Shown: in pieces, positions 16,578 to 24,798 of the stretch
Numbering within the stretch: the stretch's first letter is position 1
Layout: every line of letters starts with the position of its first letter
Notes under the pieces: model-generated
Seen by the model: only the letters and a program-made list of their open reading frames with translations
Database searches by the model: none
Told to the model about the DNA's origin: nothing
Made by a program: the position numbers and the translations under genes
Source: Nitrospira sp.
GTDB taxonomy: Bacteria > Nitrospirota > Nitrospiria > Nitrospirales > Nitrospiraceae
Length of the DNA stretch: 64,000 nt
Assembly: GCA_024998565.1 (NCBI GenBank)
Contig: JACOEM010000002.1
Span: forward strand, 310,001-374,000
Direction: 5' to 3'

Positions 16578-16594
16578 AAGGGGTCAGACCCCTT
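16578..16594. repeat. REP-like palindrome
   Basis: AAGGGGTC-A-GACCCCTT is a perfect 8-bp inverted repeat around a single A. Similar GGGTCAGACCCC elements often accompany RAYT transposases, and a RAYT remnant lies 3 kb away. Confidence 0.5.
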
Positions 16595-16740
16595 TGTCTG
16601 ATCTTACCCCTTGTGTTCGATCCAGCTTGTCCGAGATCGGGCAGGCAGTGGGCTTCTATTCGATCATCAGCCGAATCGTGAATCGCCAGGACAGCGACCA
16701 TGCACGGAAAAAGACCTAACCTCATATCGCCCCATCTCCG

Positions 16741-17068
16741 ACTCTTTCCTATCCGTGAAACAGTTTCCGGCACTCCATGAGGAGATAGACCGGCCGGGTG
16801 TGTTTTCCCTTGTTATCGGGCACGTGGCCGATGGCGGCGCCGGTCACCACCATCCCCGGAGGACATTCCCATTTGTGCGTGCCCGCGATGCCTCCCAGTC
16901 CGAACGCATCCGGCACCCTGGGACTGACCTGGATGGATTGCGGATCTTTTCCCTTTAACCCGTTCTCGTGGATATCCTCCGCGGTGGCATGTTCCAGCCC
17001 TACCTGCAGGAGACTCTCCCGGAGTTGCAGCTTGTTGTAGACCTCGTACAGGCCAATGGAAAGGCGGT
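16741..17068. repeat. 328-bp direct repeat (identical to 13142-13469)
   Basis: This is the intact-gene copy of the duplicated fragment. Identity starts at 16741 and ends at 17068; flanking bases differ on both sides. Confidence 0.9.
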
Positions 17069-17570
17069 TTGTCGGCACCGTGGTCTCGAACAGTGTGCCT
17101 TCTTTTTCGTAATTGAAGAGGAACGGGCTCTTCTCCCAACGGGGCCCGACCGTGCCGTCGGCCTGCAATTCCCGGCAGGAAAACCGGAACGATTCCCACG
17201 TGCGGTTGTTCACCTCTTTGATGAACAGCCCTTGCAGCACGCCGTCCTGAAACATTTCCAGGCAGGATACGAACCGGCTTTCGACGACCTTGTCCTTCGC
17301 GTAATCCAGATCGTTGCAGGCCACCCATACGGAACCCACGGGCCCCTTAATCGGCAGATGCTTCGGCACGCAGCCGGCAATCACGTAGGTGCGATAGTCG
17401 TTGACCGTGTATTGCGGGTCGTGGTCATCCAACGGATGGCCGGCGATGATGTAGCCGCTTCCCGGACGCACGGCACCCGTCCCGGCCCACGGCGTGGAGG
17501 CCGGCAGTAGCAGCGCGGCTCCCAGCGCAACCAGAAGCCCGACACGCGGCGCACACGTTCGTATGGTCAT
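16749..17570 (-). CDS. Secreted protein with two Cys-type (lectin-like) repeats, function unknown
   Basis: The start at 17570 has AAGGAGG with an 8-nt spacer; the longer frame from 17597 is rejected. 273 aa. A Sec signal peptide is clear (MTIRTCAPRVGLLVALGAAL, cleavage near STPWAG). The mature part has two related units. One ends ...VLQGLFIKEVNNRTWESFRF-SCREL (~105-140). The other is KWECPPGMVVTGAAIGHV...YLLMECRKL at the C-terminus. Both show a Cys-hydrophobic-Gly-...-Cys-Arg pattern common in secreted sugar-binding or adhesion modules. I cannot name the family. The 3' third is duplicated at 13142-13469. Confidence 0.75.
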   Translation of the reverse strand: MTIRTCAPRVGLLVALGAALLLPASTPWAGTGAVRPGSGYIIAGHPLDDHDPQYTVNDYRTYVIAGCVPKHLPIKGPVGSVWVACNDLDYAKDKVVESRFVSCLEMFQDGVLQGLFIKEVNNRTWESFRFSCRELQADGTVGPRWEKSPFLFNYEKEGTLFETTVPTNRLSIGLYEVYNKLQLRESLLQVGLEHATAEDIHENGLKGKDPQSIQVSPRVPDAFGLGGIAGTHKWECPPGMVVTGAAIGHVPDNKGKHTRPVYLLMECRKLFHG

Positions 17571-17813
17571 GAGACATCCCTCCTTGCTGTGAGGCATCGG
17601 ATTGTACGTGAGTGGCGCCGCTCTGGCGAGAGGCTGGCGGGGCCGCCCAGGATCGTGACATGGACGAAATGTAAGGGAACAGGAATGGAGGCTAAGACCC
17701 TGTACCTGATCTGGCTGAACGTGAACGATTCGAGACGCCGTGGATATGCGAGAGGCGGTAGGGGGATGAAGGAGCGACTGATGGCCGCATACAGGCCCGG
17801 AGGAACAGTTCTC

Positions 17814-18125
17814 CTATCGGTCCCGGTGCGTTAACCGCTTGAGTGCTTCCTGATAGACCGCGAGATCTTCGCGCCTGCCAATAGCGACGACTTCGACCAG
17901 GATCTGTTGGTCGATGATCCGGTACACGATACGGATCGATTTCTTCGCTGCGTAGAGTTTGTAGTAGCCGGTGAGATCGAGACCAGCGCGATTGCCAAGA
18001 TGCTCGCCGAGCCGTGGGGCGGTTTCGAGTTTCAGGAGCTGCTTCGCAACCGGTTCTTTCAGCGATCCGTCAAGATGTCGAAAATCCTCGGCGGCAGCGA
18101 CAGTCAGGACGACGCTATATCGCAA
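17814..18125 (-). CDS. RelE/ParE-family toxin
   Basis: 103 aa. It has the RelE/ParE layout: an N-terminal MRYSVVLTVAAAEDF strand and helix, a helix pair ending in L-GNRAGLDLTGYYKLYA, then the core strand KKSIRIVYRIIDQQILVEVVAIGRRE and a C-terminal helix. These toxins cleave ribosome-bound mRNA (RelE) or poison gyrase (ParE); which applies here is not clear. The gene overlaps the antitoxin gene by 11 bp, downstream of it, the usual order for phd/yefM-type modules. Confidence 0.85.
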   Translation of the reverse strand: MRYSVVLTVAAAEDFRHLDGSLKEPVAKQLLKLETAPRLGEHLGNRAGLDLTGYYKLYAAKKSIRIVYRIIDQQILVEVVAIGRREDLAVYQEALKRLTHRDR

Positions 18126-18408
18126 GGCCTTGCTCCTTCAGCAAGGCCTCTAATGTGATGGGTTTCTTTCCTTTCTTGCGTGCCCGCTGCGTGACATGGC
18201 GGTGGATCTCCATGTGCTCCAGGAGATCGAGCGCCTCCGCCATCTTTTCATAGTCATCCACCGGCACGATCACAGCTTCCACCTGATTGTTTTTGAGGAC
18301 GACCACTCGCCGCCGGTGCTGGGCCTTCAGGTCGGTCAGCACTTTTCCGAAGGACCGCGCGACTCGAGATGCGCTGAGGATTTCTTCTTTCTTGTACGCC
18401 ACGGCCAT
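18115..18408 (-). CDS. Phd/YefM-family antitoxin
   Basis: 97 aa. The N-terminal domain (SASRVARSFGKVLTDL, RRVVVLKNNQVEAVIVPVDDYEKM) is the Phd/YefM DNA-binding and dimerisation fold. The C-terminal half is charged and helical and should neutralise the toxin. A GAGG lies 6-7 nt before the ATG. It probably autoregulates the operon by binding its own promoter. The toxin gene overlaps its 3' end. Confidence 0.85.
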   Translation of the reverse strand: MAVAYKKEEILSASRVARSFGKVLTDLKAQHRRRVVVLKNNQVEAVIVPVDDYEKMAEALDLLEHMEIHRHVTQRARKKGKKPITLEALLKEQGLAI

Positions 18409-18716
18409 GTGTTACCTCATGCTTAGTTATGTGTGCAATATAGCGCATGATTATACGGAATCACAAGGTTAAGCATTCCTGGCCCAAGGAGTGGAATCGT
18501 CGAAGGGGCTCCGCAGCGATCTCTTGATACGCGTCGAATTTACTTTTAGCGTGCGACTCCGGCAGTTCTCGCGGATTTCCGTGTTATGCTGCGCCTGTCA
18601 ACCGCAGCAGACTTCATCGTGAGGCAGCTCGGTGACGAATGCTCACGAAGTTCAAGGCCTATGGAACTCAAGCCGCACTTTCTTTGTTGCTTGCCGCCGA
18701 TATCGGAGGCACGTCC
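18409..18716. other. Intergenic region between the toxin-antitoxin pair and the ABM gene
   Basis: About 300 bp holding the antitoxin promoter. A 21-bp sequence starting GTGCGACTCC (near 18553) recurs imperfectly near 19113 on the other side of the ABM gene. No further gene was seen. Confidence 0.4.
18437..18466 (-). promoter_or_regulatory. Likely promoter of the Phd/RelE pair
   Basis: On the minus strand, TTGTGA (18466-18461) and TATATT (18442-18437) are separated by 18 nt, about 30 nt upstream of the antitoxin ATG. A TATAAT also occurs within the spacer. Confidence 0.45.
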
Positions 18717-19022
18717 GTGATTCTTGAAGTGGCGCCGCTTCGCATTCGCGCCGGTCAGGCTCAAGCCTTCGAGAACTCCTTTCGTGAGGCGCAACGGATT
18801 ATCAGCAGCATGCCCGGGTACGTGTCTCATGAGTTGCAGCGCTGTCTCGAGCGGACCGACGAGTACATTCTCTTGGTACGGTGGGAATCAGTCGATGCTC
18901 ATGAGACGGGTTTCCGCGGCTCTCCCCAGTATCAGGAGTGGAAAGCGCTCCTACATCACTTCTATGATCCCTTTCCGACAGTCCTTCATTTTGAAGCGGT
19001 GCCGGGCACGACAAGCCTTTAG
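18717..19022 (+). CDS. Antibiotic biosynthesis monooxygenase (ABM)-fold protein
   Basis: I choose GTG 18717, with GGAGG 7 nt upstream, over an ATG at 18639 that adds an unrelated N-terminus. 101 aa. The sequence runs VILEVAPLRIRAGQAQAFENSF, then IISSMPGYVSHELQRCLE, YILLVRWES and a C-terminal VLHFEAVPG. This is the ferredoxin-like dimeric ABM fold, with the usual PGY and VRWES motifs. Family members act as cofactorless monooxygenases or haem-degrading enzymes, or simply bind small molecules; the substrate is unknown. It stands alone between a toxin-antitoxin pair and a damaged gene. Confidence 0.8.
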   Translation: MILEVAPLRIRAGQAQAFENSFREAQRIISSMPGYVSHELQRCLERTDEYILLVRWESVDAHETGFRGSPQYQEWKALLHHFYDPFPTVLHFEAVPGTTSL

Positions 19023-19069
19023 CCCGCATTATTCATGAGCGTGTCTGCTGCAATCACGGATTCGCAGCT

Positions 19070-19101
19070 GCGGCGAGCCTGTCGGCGGGCGGGCTCGCCG
19101 C
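19070..19101. terminator. Stem-loop after the ABM gene
   Basis: GCGGCGAGCC (19070-19079) pairs perfectly with GGCTCGCCGC (19092-19101) around a 12-nt loop, 48 bp past the ABM stop. No T run follows, so it may be a weak terminator or an RNA-stabilising hairpin. Confidence 0.45.
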
Positions 19102-19245
19102 TCGTCTCGCTGTGCGACTCCGCAATTTCTCGACCAACCGCATTCAGCTTCCTCGCATTCTGGCGTTGTCACCGCGTCTGAACCCATGAGGATTGCAGGG
19201 CTTGCCCGCTGGCATGCCAGTCTCGGATTCTCCCCTGATCTGTGA

Positions 19246-19668
19246 ATCTTTGATAGATGGAAGGAGACAGGACGTTATGAAGACGGCACTCAAATCACCT
19301 TTACCTCCGATTTCTTCACACCCATCGCGGGTGAAGAGGAGCACACGAACCCGGGTGTTTATGGCCAAGCCTGGGCCAACTGGCTGGCCGATCGGCTTCG
19401 TGAGCGTGGGGTATCCGTGGAGGGAGTCATCCCGGAGGATTTCGGGTGGGTGGTGATGATCTCGCGCGCACCGTTTCTGTTGTGGCTGGCATGCAGCAAC
19501 ACCGAAGGCAGCACATCGGAATGGACAGTCTACCCCGTCGCAGAATTGTCGGTGCTTCAGCGCCTTTTCAACCGCGTTGACCCCACGCCTGAGATCGAGC
19601 GATTGAACACTCATCTTGCCGAGCTTGTTCCTGCGATTCCGGGCGTCACCAATATCGTCTGGGAGTGA
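19246..19668 (+). pseudogene. Hypothetical protein gene lacking a normal start codon (possibly broken)
   Basis: A coherent frame runs from 19246 (after TGA 19243) to TGA 19666. It reads IFDRWKETGRYEDGTQITFT, SDFFTPIAGEEEHTNPGVYG, QAWANWLADRLRERGVSVEG, VIPEDFGWVVMISR and onward, about 140 residues. The RYEDG...TFTSDFF and PEDFGW motifs look like a genuine conserved family of small cytoplasmic proteins whose function I do not know. The frame has no ATG, GTG or TTG before residue ~58 (GTG 19417). An ATG with AAGGAG at 19277 is in a different frame. So either the 5' end is mutated or frameshifted, or a non-standard start is used. Confidence 0.55.
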
Positions 19669-19797
19669 ATGCGCAGAACCCGCTCTGGTCAGTGCCGAAC
19701 CAGAGTGCTCCTCCCCGGCGAGCGAATGATCGGTTCGCTAGACATTGGCTTCGGATATGATTAGCATGGCGTTATTGGCGCTATACGGAGGGCAAGA

Positions 19798-20004
19798 ATG
19801 ACCGAGCTAATCTTCATGGTCGAGGAGGCGCCAGAGGGCGGTTTCGTGGCTCGATCCCTGGGCCCATCGATTTTCACGGAGGCTGACTCGCTCGCCGAAC
19901 TTCCAGAAAAGGTTCGTGATGCCGTTCGCTGTCACTTTGAGGCAGGACAAGCCCCCAAGGTTATCCGTCTCCATCATGTTCGGGAGGAAGTTATTACCGT
20001 ATGA
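19798..20004 (+). CDS. hicB: HicB-like antitoxin
   Basis: 68 aa, with GGAGG 7 nt before the ATG. The pattern (LIFMVEEAPEGGFVARSLGPSIFTEADSLAEL, then a helix with VRDAVRCHFE) is the short HicB partial RNase-H fold. Typical HicB proteins often carry an extra C-terminal DNA-binding domain; this one does not. Its stop overlaps the hicA start (ATGA), so the two are coupled. It is expected to neutralise HicA by direct binding. Confidence 0.85.
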   Translation: MTELIFMVEEAPEGGFVARSLGPSIFTEADSLAELPEKVRDAVRCHFEAGQAPKVIRLHHVREEVITV

Positions 20005-20243
20005 GGCTTCCGCGGGATCTATCGGGACACGATCTCGCCCATATTCTTCGGAAGGTAGGCTATTCGATCACGCAACAAACCGGCAGTCATTTGCGGCTGA
20101 CGACCACTGAACACGGCGAGCATCATATTACGATTCCACAGCACAGTCCTCTTCGCATCGGAACACTCTCCGCAATCCTCACCGACGTCGCCGCACACTT
20201 CGAGTTGACCCGCGAGCAACTCCATCACCAACTCTTTGAGTGA
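20001..20243 (+). CDS. hicA: HicA-like mRNA interferase toxin
   Basis: 80 aa. It has the dsRBD-like HicA fold with the active-site His in TGSHLRL and the downstream HHITIPQHSPLRIGTLSAIL motif. HicA toxins cut mRNA and tmRNA. The order here is antitoxin then toxin; the classical hicAB order is the reverse. The end touches the start region of the PAP2 gene. Confidence 0.88.
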   Translation: MRLPRDLSGHDLAHILRKVGYSITQQTGSHLRLTTTEHGEHHITIPQHSPLRIGTLSAILTDVAAHFELTREQLHHQLFE

Positions 20244-20248
20244 CAGGC

Positions 20249-20836
20249 ATGGGATTGGACGAAACTCTCTTTCACAGCATCAATGGTGTTGCCGGTCGGT
20301 CGAGTCTGCTTGATTGGGTGATGGTCGAATTGGCCAAACCGGGCAATCTGCTGTATCCCATTCTGCTCGCTGCGGCCTATTGGTTCTGGAAGAACCAGCG
20401 GGAATGTCTGATCGGAGCGGCGGCGTTGGCCGGCGTGATCGGAGCGGCGGATGCGTTGGGCACGCAACTCAAGGGGCTTGTGCAGCGTCCACGTCCCTGT
20501 GTGACGCTTGCGGATGTGCATCAATTGCTGGGCTGCGGCGGGGCCTTTTCCTTTCCTTCCAATCACGCGGCCAATACCGCGGCGGCGGCGGCGTTCTTCC
20601 AGGTGCTCTATCCAAAATCGGGATGGATCGGTTGGCCGCTTGTGGCGGCCATTGGTATTTCGCGCATCTACATCGGGGCTCATTATCTGACGGATGTGAT
20701 GGGCGGATGGGTGGTGGGTGGATTGATCGGAGGGGGCGTGGCCTGGTCACTCACCCGCTGGTCGCGATTCCGGCCGCGTACTGAGCGCATGGCTCCCGCC
20801 GGCGTGCGACAGCCTTCGGCCGGTTCGATCTCCTGA
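20249..20836 (+). CDS. PAP2-family membrane phosphatase
   Basis: 195 aa from ATG 20249; a GTG at 20240 overlapping the hicA stop is an alternative. The three PAP2 motifs are present: KGLVQRPRP (K-x6-RP), SFPSNHA (PSxH) and SRIYIGAHYLTDVMGG (SR-x5-H-x3-D). There are 5-6 predicted membrane segments. Enzymes of this type dephosphorylate undecaprenyl diphosphate or phosphatidylglycerol phosphate on the periplasmic side. It points toward the convergent CobW gene. Confidence 0.9.
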   Translation: MGLDETLFHSINGVAGRSSLLDWVMVELAKPGNLLYPILLAAAYWFWKNQRECLIGAAALAGVIGAADALGTQLKGLVQRPRPCVTLADVHQLLGCGGAFSFPSNHAANTAAAAAFFQVLYPKSGWIGWPLVAAIGISRIYIGAHYLTDVMGGWVVGGLIGGGVAWSLTRWSRFRPRTERMAPAGVRQPSAGSIS

Positions 20837-20841
20837 CAATG

Positions 20842-21807
20842 TTATGAAATGAGGCAGGCGAGGAGGGAGGCTCGACAGCGTTCCTGATCGTAATCGCGTC
20901 CGATCAGCACCACGACATGGTCCGGTTCATCGAGCAGCATGACCGGCTCGACGGTGCTGGTGCGCGGCGGAAAAAACTGAAACTCCTGCAGTTCGGGTTC
21001 TCCCGCAAACCGAAAAAATCCCTTCGCTCGTTCCATTCCCTCCGGTAACGACTTCGTCCATTCCATGAACTTTTTGCGGTCGAGCGGCTTTGGTAGCCGC
21101 ACCGTGGTCACCATCGGGTGATGAGGTGCGCGCGCGTCGTGCCTCTCGTCCGCTGTGGGCGGTTTCCCGAACGACACGTTGGTCGGCACTGTGCGTGTCG
21201 CCGGCGCGGCGAGCAACGCAGAAATGTCCAGCCGGGCGTGGTTGGTTTCCCAGATCCGTCCATAAGGATTGTGATGGGTGATGGTTTCGCGAAACTGCTC
21301 CCAATGACCGGGGATGTAGAGATCCCGTTTGTTCAGGATCAGGTCATCGGCGTAACGAATGGCGTTGCGGGTGACGAGTTCCGCCATGCCGGTATCGGGC
21401 AAGGGCACGGGATGCAACATCGCGAAGATCCGTTCGAGCTTCGCGATGCGTGACACGTAGGCATCCGTCACGGCATCGACCACTTCCGCCGGGTCCGCCA
21501 TGCCGGAGCATTCCAGCACGATTACCGTGGATTGGTAGTCCTGCACGAGTTGGGTGATGCTCCAGGCCAAATCGTCTTTGGTGTCGCAACAGATGCAGCC
21601 GCCGGCAAGATTGAGAACTTGCTCGGCGATCGTGCCCGCGCGCGGCCCATCGATGCTGACTTCGCCCGCCTCGTTCATGAGCACGCCGACCTTATGTCCC
21701 TGGCTGTTCCAGAATTCGAGGAGGCGCATGAGCAGGGTGGTCTTGCCGGCGCCGAGCGATCCGCACAGGACGTAAAAGGGAACGGGGAGTGTCTGCGGCT
21801 GATTCAT
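20842..21807 (-). CDS. CobW/COG0523-family GTPase (metal insertion)
   Basis: 321 aa. It has Walker A GSLGAGKTT near the N-terminus, the metal-binding GGCICC motif (CxCC) and NKRDL as G4. A C-terminal CobW_C domain starts after ~200. The family delivers Zn or other metals to client proteins, or helps cobalamin synthesis. It is next to a CDF metal transporter in the same direction (about 70 bp apart), which supports a metal-homeostasis role. The exact metal cannot be told. Confidence 0.9.
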   Translation of the reverse strand: MNQPQTLPVPFYVLCGSLGAGKTTLLMRLLEFWNSQGHKVGVLMNEAGEVSIDGPRAGTIAEQVLNLAGGCICCDTKDDLAWSITQLVQDYQSTVIVLECSGMADPAEVVDAVTDAYVSRIAKLERIFAMLHPVPLPDTGMAELVTRNAIRYADDLILNKRDLYIPGHWEQFRETITHHNPYGRIWETNHARLDISALLAAPATRTVPTNVSFGKPPTADERHDARAPHHPMVTTVRLPKPLDRKKFMEWTKSLPEGMERAKGFFRFAGEPELQEFQFFPPRTSTVEPVMLLDEPDHVVVLIGRDYDQERCRASLLACLIS

Positions 21808-21880
21808 GCGGCTATTGTAACTGTCGGGGCTGAGGGAGGTATAGCGGGCGCTTCAAAATTCCGACGTTCCGACCATCCGG

Positions 21881-22822
21881 TTAATGATGGCTGTGCAGAA
21901 ACTCGGGATGGGAATGCTGGTCGTGGAGTTTCGAGAGGTCGCAGTGGACGGCTTCGGGATGGCAGCATTCGGTTTCGAGCTGGATCGTCAGGTGCTTGAT
22001 GCCGAAGTCGGTTGTGATGCGCTCTCGGATGGTATGGAGGAGGTCGCTGGTCAGGGCCTCATCGTGCCCATCGACTTGTACATGCGTGGTCATCATGATG
22101 AGGCGCGGCTCGACCGCCCAGATGTGGAGGTCATGCACGTTCTTCACGCCGGGAATGGATTCGATGGTGGCGGCGACCTGCGCGGGGCTGACGCCGGGCG
22201 GGGTGGATTCCAGGAGGACCTCAAGTGATTGTTTAAAGAGCGGCCAGGCGCCGCGAATGATCGCCACAACGACGAACAGGCTCACCAGCGGGTCGAGGAC
22301 GGACCAGCCGGTCAGCATGATGGCACCGCCGCTCACCACAACCCCCAAGGAGACCCAGGCATCACTGAGCATGTGCCAGAACGCGCTGCGGATATTGAGG
22401 TCGTCCTTCGCGCCATGTTGAAGCAGGAGCGCGATCGACAGATTGGCGACAAAGCTGATGAGGGCGATGAGCATGACCCAGCCGCCGGGAATCGGGACAG
22501 GAGTCAGAATGCGCTGGGCGCTCATGATCGTGATGCCGGCGGCGGTGAGCAGCAGGATAAAGGAGTTGAGGAATGCGGCGACGATGCCGGCCCGGTGATA
22601 GCCGAAGGTCCGGCTGTCGGTGGCGGGGCGCGCGGTCAGGATGTGCGCGTACAATGCCAGGAACAGCGAGCCCTGATCGACGAGGTTGTGGCCCGCGTCT
22701 CCGATCAGCCCGATGCTGTTCGTGAGGAAGCCCCCGACAAATTCTGCGACGATGATGACGGCGTTGAGGGCGAGGGCAATCCTCAATCGGGAGTGGAGTT
22801 CATGATAGGTGTGGGGAACCAT
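21881..22822 (-). CDS. Cation diffusion facilitator (CzcD/ZitB-like Zn/Co/Cd efflux)
   Basis: About 313 aa from ATG 22822; no clear ribosome-binding site supports this or the upstream TTG 22858. Six membrane segments are predicted. The metal site residues are visible as GDAGHNLVDQ in TM2 and HMLSDAW in TM5. The C-terminal cytoplasmic domain (IPGVKNVHDLHIWAVEP) is the usual CDF dimer domain and ends His-rich (HPEFLHSHH). It uses the proton gradient to export divalent metals. Its neighbours are a CobW GTPase and ftsH. Confidence 0.92.
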   Translation of the reverse strand: MVPHTYHELHSRLRIALALNAVIIVAEFVGGFLTNSIGLIGDAGHNLVDQGSLFLALYAHILTARPATDSRTFGYHRAGIVAAFLNSFILLLTAAGITIMSAQRILTPVPIPGGWVMLIALISFVANLSIALLLQHGAKDDLNIRSAFWHMLSDAWVSLGVVVSGGAIMLTGWSVLDPLVSLFVVVAIIRGAWPLFKQSLEVLLESTPPGVSPAQVAATIESIPGVKNVHDLHIWAVEPRLIMMTTHVQVDGHDEALTSDLLHTIRERITTDFGIKHLTIQLETECCHPEAVHCDLSKLHDQHSHPEFLHSHH

Positions 22823-22926
22823 CGTAGTCAGTGTCTCATGAGAGATCGACGGGGGCAAGACGTTGCTATGGTTTTGTTGCGAGAGCGGGAGGGACGCATC
22901 GGGGAAGGGGTTGGATCGGGCTGGCT

Positions 22927-24711
22927 TCAGTGTGATGCGGCGAGTGTCTTGAGTTCTTCTCCGCTGATCGTTTCCTTTTCGAGCAGGACCTGGGCGGCAT
23001 GCCGCAGCGTGGCCTCCTGAGCCTTGATGAGGTCGCGAGCCCGTTCATATTGTTCATCGATCAACAGCCGGACTTCACAATCGATTTCACGGGAGGTACG
23101 TTCGCTGTAGTCTCCCGGTGTCTGTGAAGGACCGGTCTGTAGGAAGATGGACTGCCGATCCCGTTCCAGGCTCACCTGGCCGAGCTTCTCGCTCATGCCG
23201 TAGGCCTTGACCATGCTCTTGGCGATATCGGTGGCCTTGCGCAAATCGTCCTGTGCGCCGGTGGAGACTTCGCCGTAGATGACTTCTTCCGCCGCCCGGC
23301 CACCCAGCAGGATGGCGATCCGGTTCTTGAGTTCGGATACGGTCATGAGGAACCGGTCTTCGGTCGGGAGCTGCATGGTGTAGCCAAGCGCGGCAATACC
23401 TCGAGGAATAATTGAGATTTTGTGCACCGCATCGCCGCAGGGAATTGAGAGGGCCATCAGCGCATGGCCGACCTCATGATGGGCGACCCGGGCCCGCTCC
23501 ATTTTGTTGAGGACGCGGTTTTTCTTCTCGAGTCCGCCGATGACCCGTTCGACGGCTTCCTGCAGTTCCGACAGGCTGACGGTGTCTTTGTTGCGCCGGA
23601 CGGCGAGCAGCGCCGCTTCGTTCAGCAGATTGGCCAGATCGGCGCCGACGAAGCCCGGTGTCATGGCGGCGATCGTTTCCAGATCGGCTTGATTGTCGAG
23701 CGTGATAGAACGGGCGTGGACTTTCAGGATCGCGAGTCGTCCGATCTTGTCCGGCCGGTCTACGAGCACTTGCCGATCGAATCGCCCGGCCCGCAGCAGG
23801 GCGGGGTCGAGAATTTCCGGGCGGTTGGTGGCGGCCACGAGAATGACGCCGACGCGTGAATCGAACCCGTCCATTTCGACCAGCAACTGATTCAGGGTCT
23901 GTTCCCGTTCTTCATGCGCCATTGGACCGACCCCGCGGGCCTTGCCCAACGCGTCGAGCTCGTCGAGGAAGATGATGCAGGGGGCCTTGCCTTTGGCCTG
24001 CTCGAAGAGGTCGCGGACGCGGGCTGCGCCGACGCCGACGAACATCTCCACGAACTCTGAGCCGCTGATGGAGAAAAATGGCACGCCTGCTTCTCCGGCC
24101 ACGGCCTTCGCCAGAAGGGTTTTCCCGGTGCCCGGCGGGCCGACCAGCAGGATGCCTTTTGGAATTTTGCCGCCCAGCCGCCGGAACTTTTCCGGTGTCT
24201 TGAGAAACTCGATGATCTCTTCCAGCTCCTGCTTGGCCTCGTCCACCCCGGCCACATCGGCAAACGTGACTTTCACTTCCTTTTCCACATAGATCTTGGC
24301 TTTGCTCTGGCCGACCGTCATGAAGCCCTGGCTCTGCCCCATGCGCCGTAACAGGAACCACCAGACGCCGAAGAAGAGGACGATCGGCACGATCCAGGAC
24401 AACACGTCGCGGAACAGGGTGCTTTCGATGACGCCGGTGACCTTCACGTGATGTTCCGCAAGGTTCCTGAGCAGATCCGGGTCTTCGATGCGAATCGTGT
24501 GGAAGACCTTGTCCTCCTTCAGTTTCCCGTGAATGATCTGCGGCGAGACCGCGACTTCGGTGACCTTGCCCGCCGCCACGGATTCTTTGAACTCGCTGTA
24601 GGGGATTTCAGTCGGGTTGAAGAGCGATGGGAGAAACGTCTGGAGCAGGATCAGCGCCCAAAGGGCGATGAACATGTACCAGATGGAGAATTGCCGCTGT
24701 TTAGGATCCAT
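22927..24711 (-). CDS. ftsH: ATP-dependent zinc metalloprotease FtsH
   Basis: 594 aa. Two N-terminal membrane segments (residues ~10-28 and ~105-125) flank a small periplasmic domain. The AAA domain has Walker A GPPGTGKT, Walker B IIFLDELD and the SRH with RAGRFDR. The protease domain has HEVGH (HExxH) and a downstream acidic ligand. It acts in the inner membrane as a hexamer degrading damaged or regulatory proteins. The C-terminus is a little shorter than in E. coli FtsH. It is a likely monocistronic core gene. Confidence 0.97.
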   Translation of the reverse strand: MDPKQRQFSIWYMFIALWALILLQTFLPSLFNPTEIPYSEFKESVAAGKVTEVAVSPQIIHGKLKEDKVFHTIRIEDPDLLRNLAEHHVKVTGVIESTLFRDVLSWIVPIVLFFGVWWFLLRRMGQSQGFMTVGQSKAKIYVEKEVKVTFADVAGVDEAKQELEEIIEFLKTPEKFRRLGGKIPKGILLVGPPGTGKTLLAKAVAGEAGVPFFSISGSEFVEMFVGVGAARVRDLFEQAKGKAPCIIFLDELDALGKARGVGPMAHEEREQTLNQLLVEMDGFDSRVGVILVAATNRPEILDPALLRAGRFDRQVLVDRPDKIGRLAILKVHARSITLDNQADLETIAAMTPGFVGADLANLLNEAALLAVRRNKDTVSLSELQEAVERVIGGLEKKNRVLNKMERARVAHHEVGHALMALSIPCGDAVHKISIIPRGIAALGYTMQLPTEDRFLMTVSELKNRIAILLGGRAAEEVIYGEVSTGAQDDLRKATDIAKSMVKAYGMSEKLGQVSLERDRQSIFLQTGPSQTPGDYSERTSREIDCEVRLLIDEQYERARDLIKAQEATLRHAAQVLLEKETISGEELKTLAASH

Positions 24712-24798
24712 ACGCAGAACGTACGATTGAGTAGTTGGGTGATCCGGTGATTGAACGAAGATCCTCGTCCGTTACTCAGTCACCATACCACGCCTGAA

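Larger units (their letters stand above)
16178..16740. other. Intergenic region with hairpin and REP-like palindrome
   Basis: About 560 bp without a supportable gene. It holds the minus-strand hairpin at 16221-16276 and the palindrome at 16578-16594. No clear promoter was identified. Confidence 0.5.
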
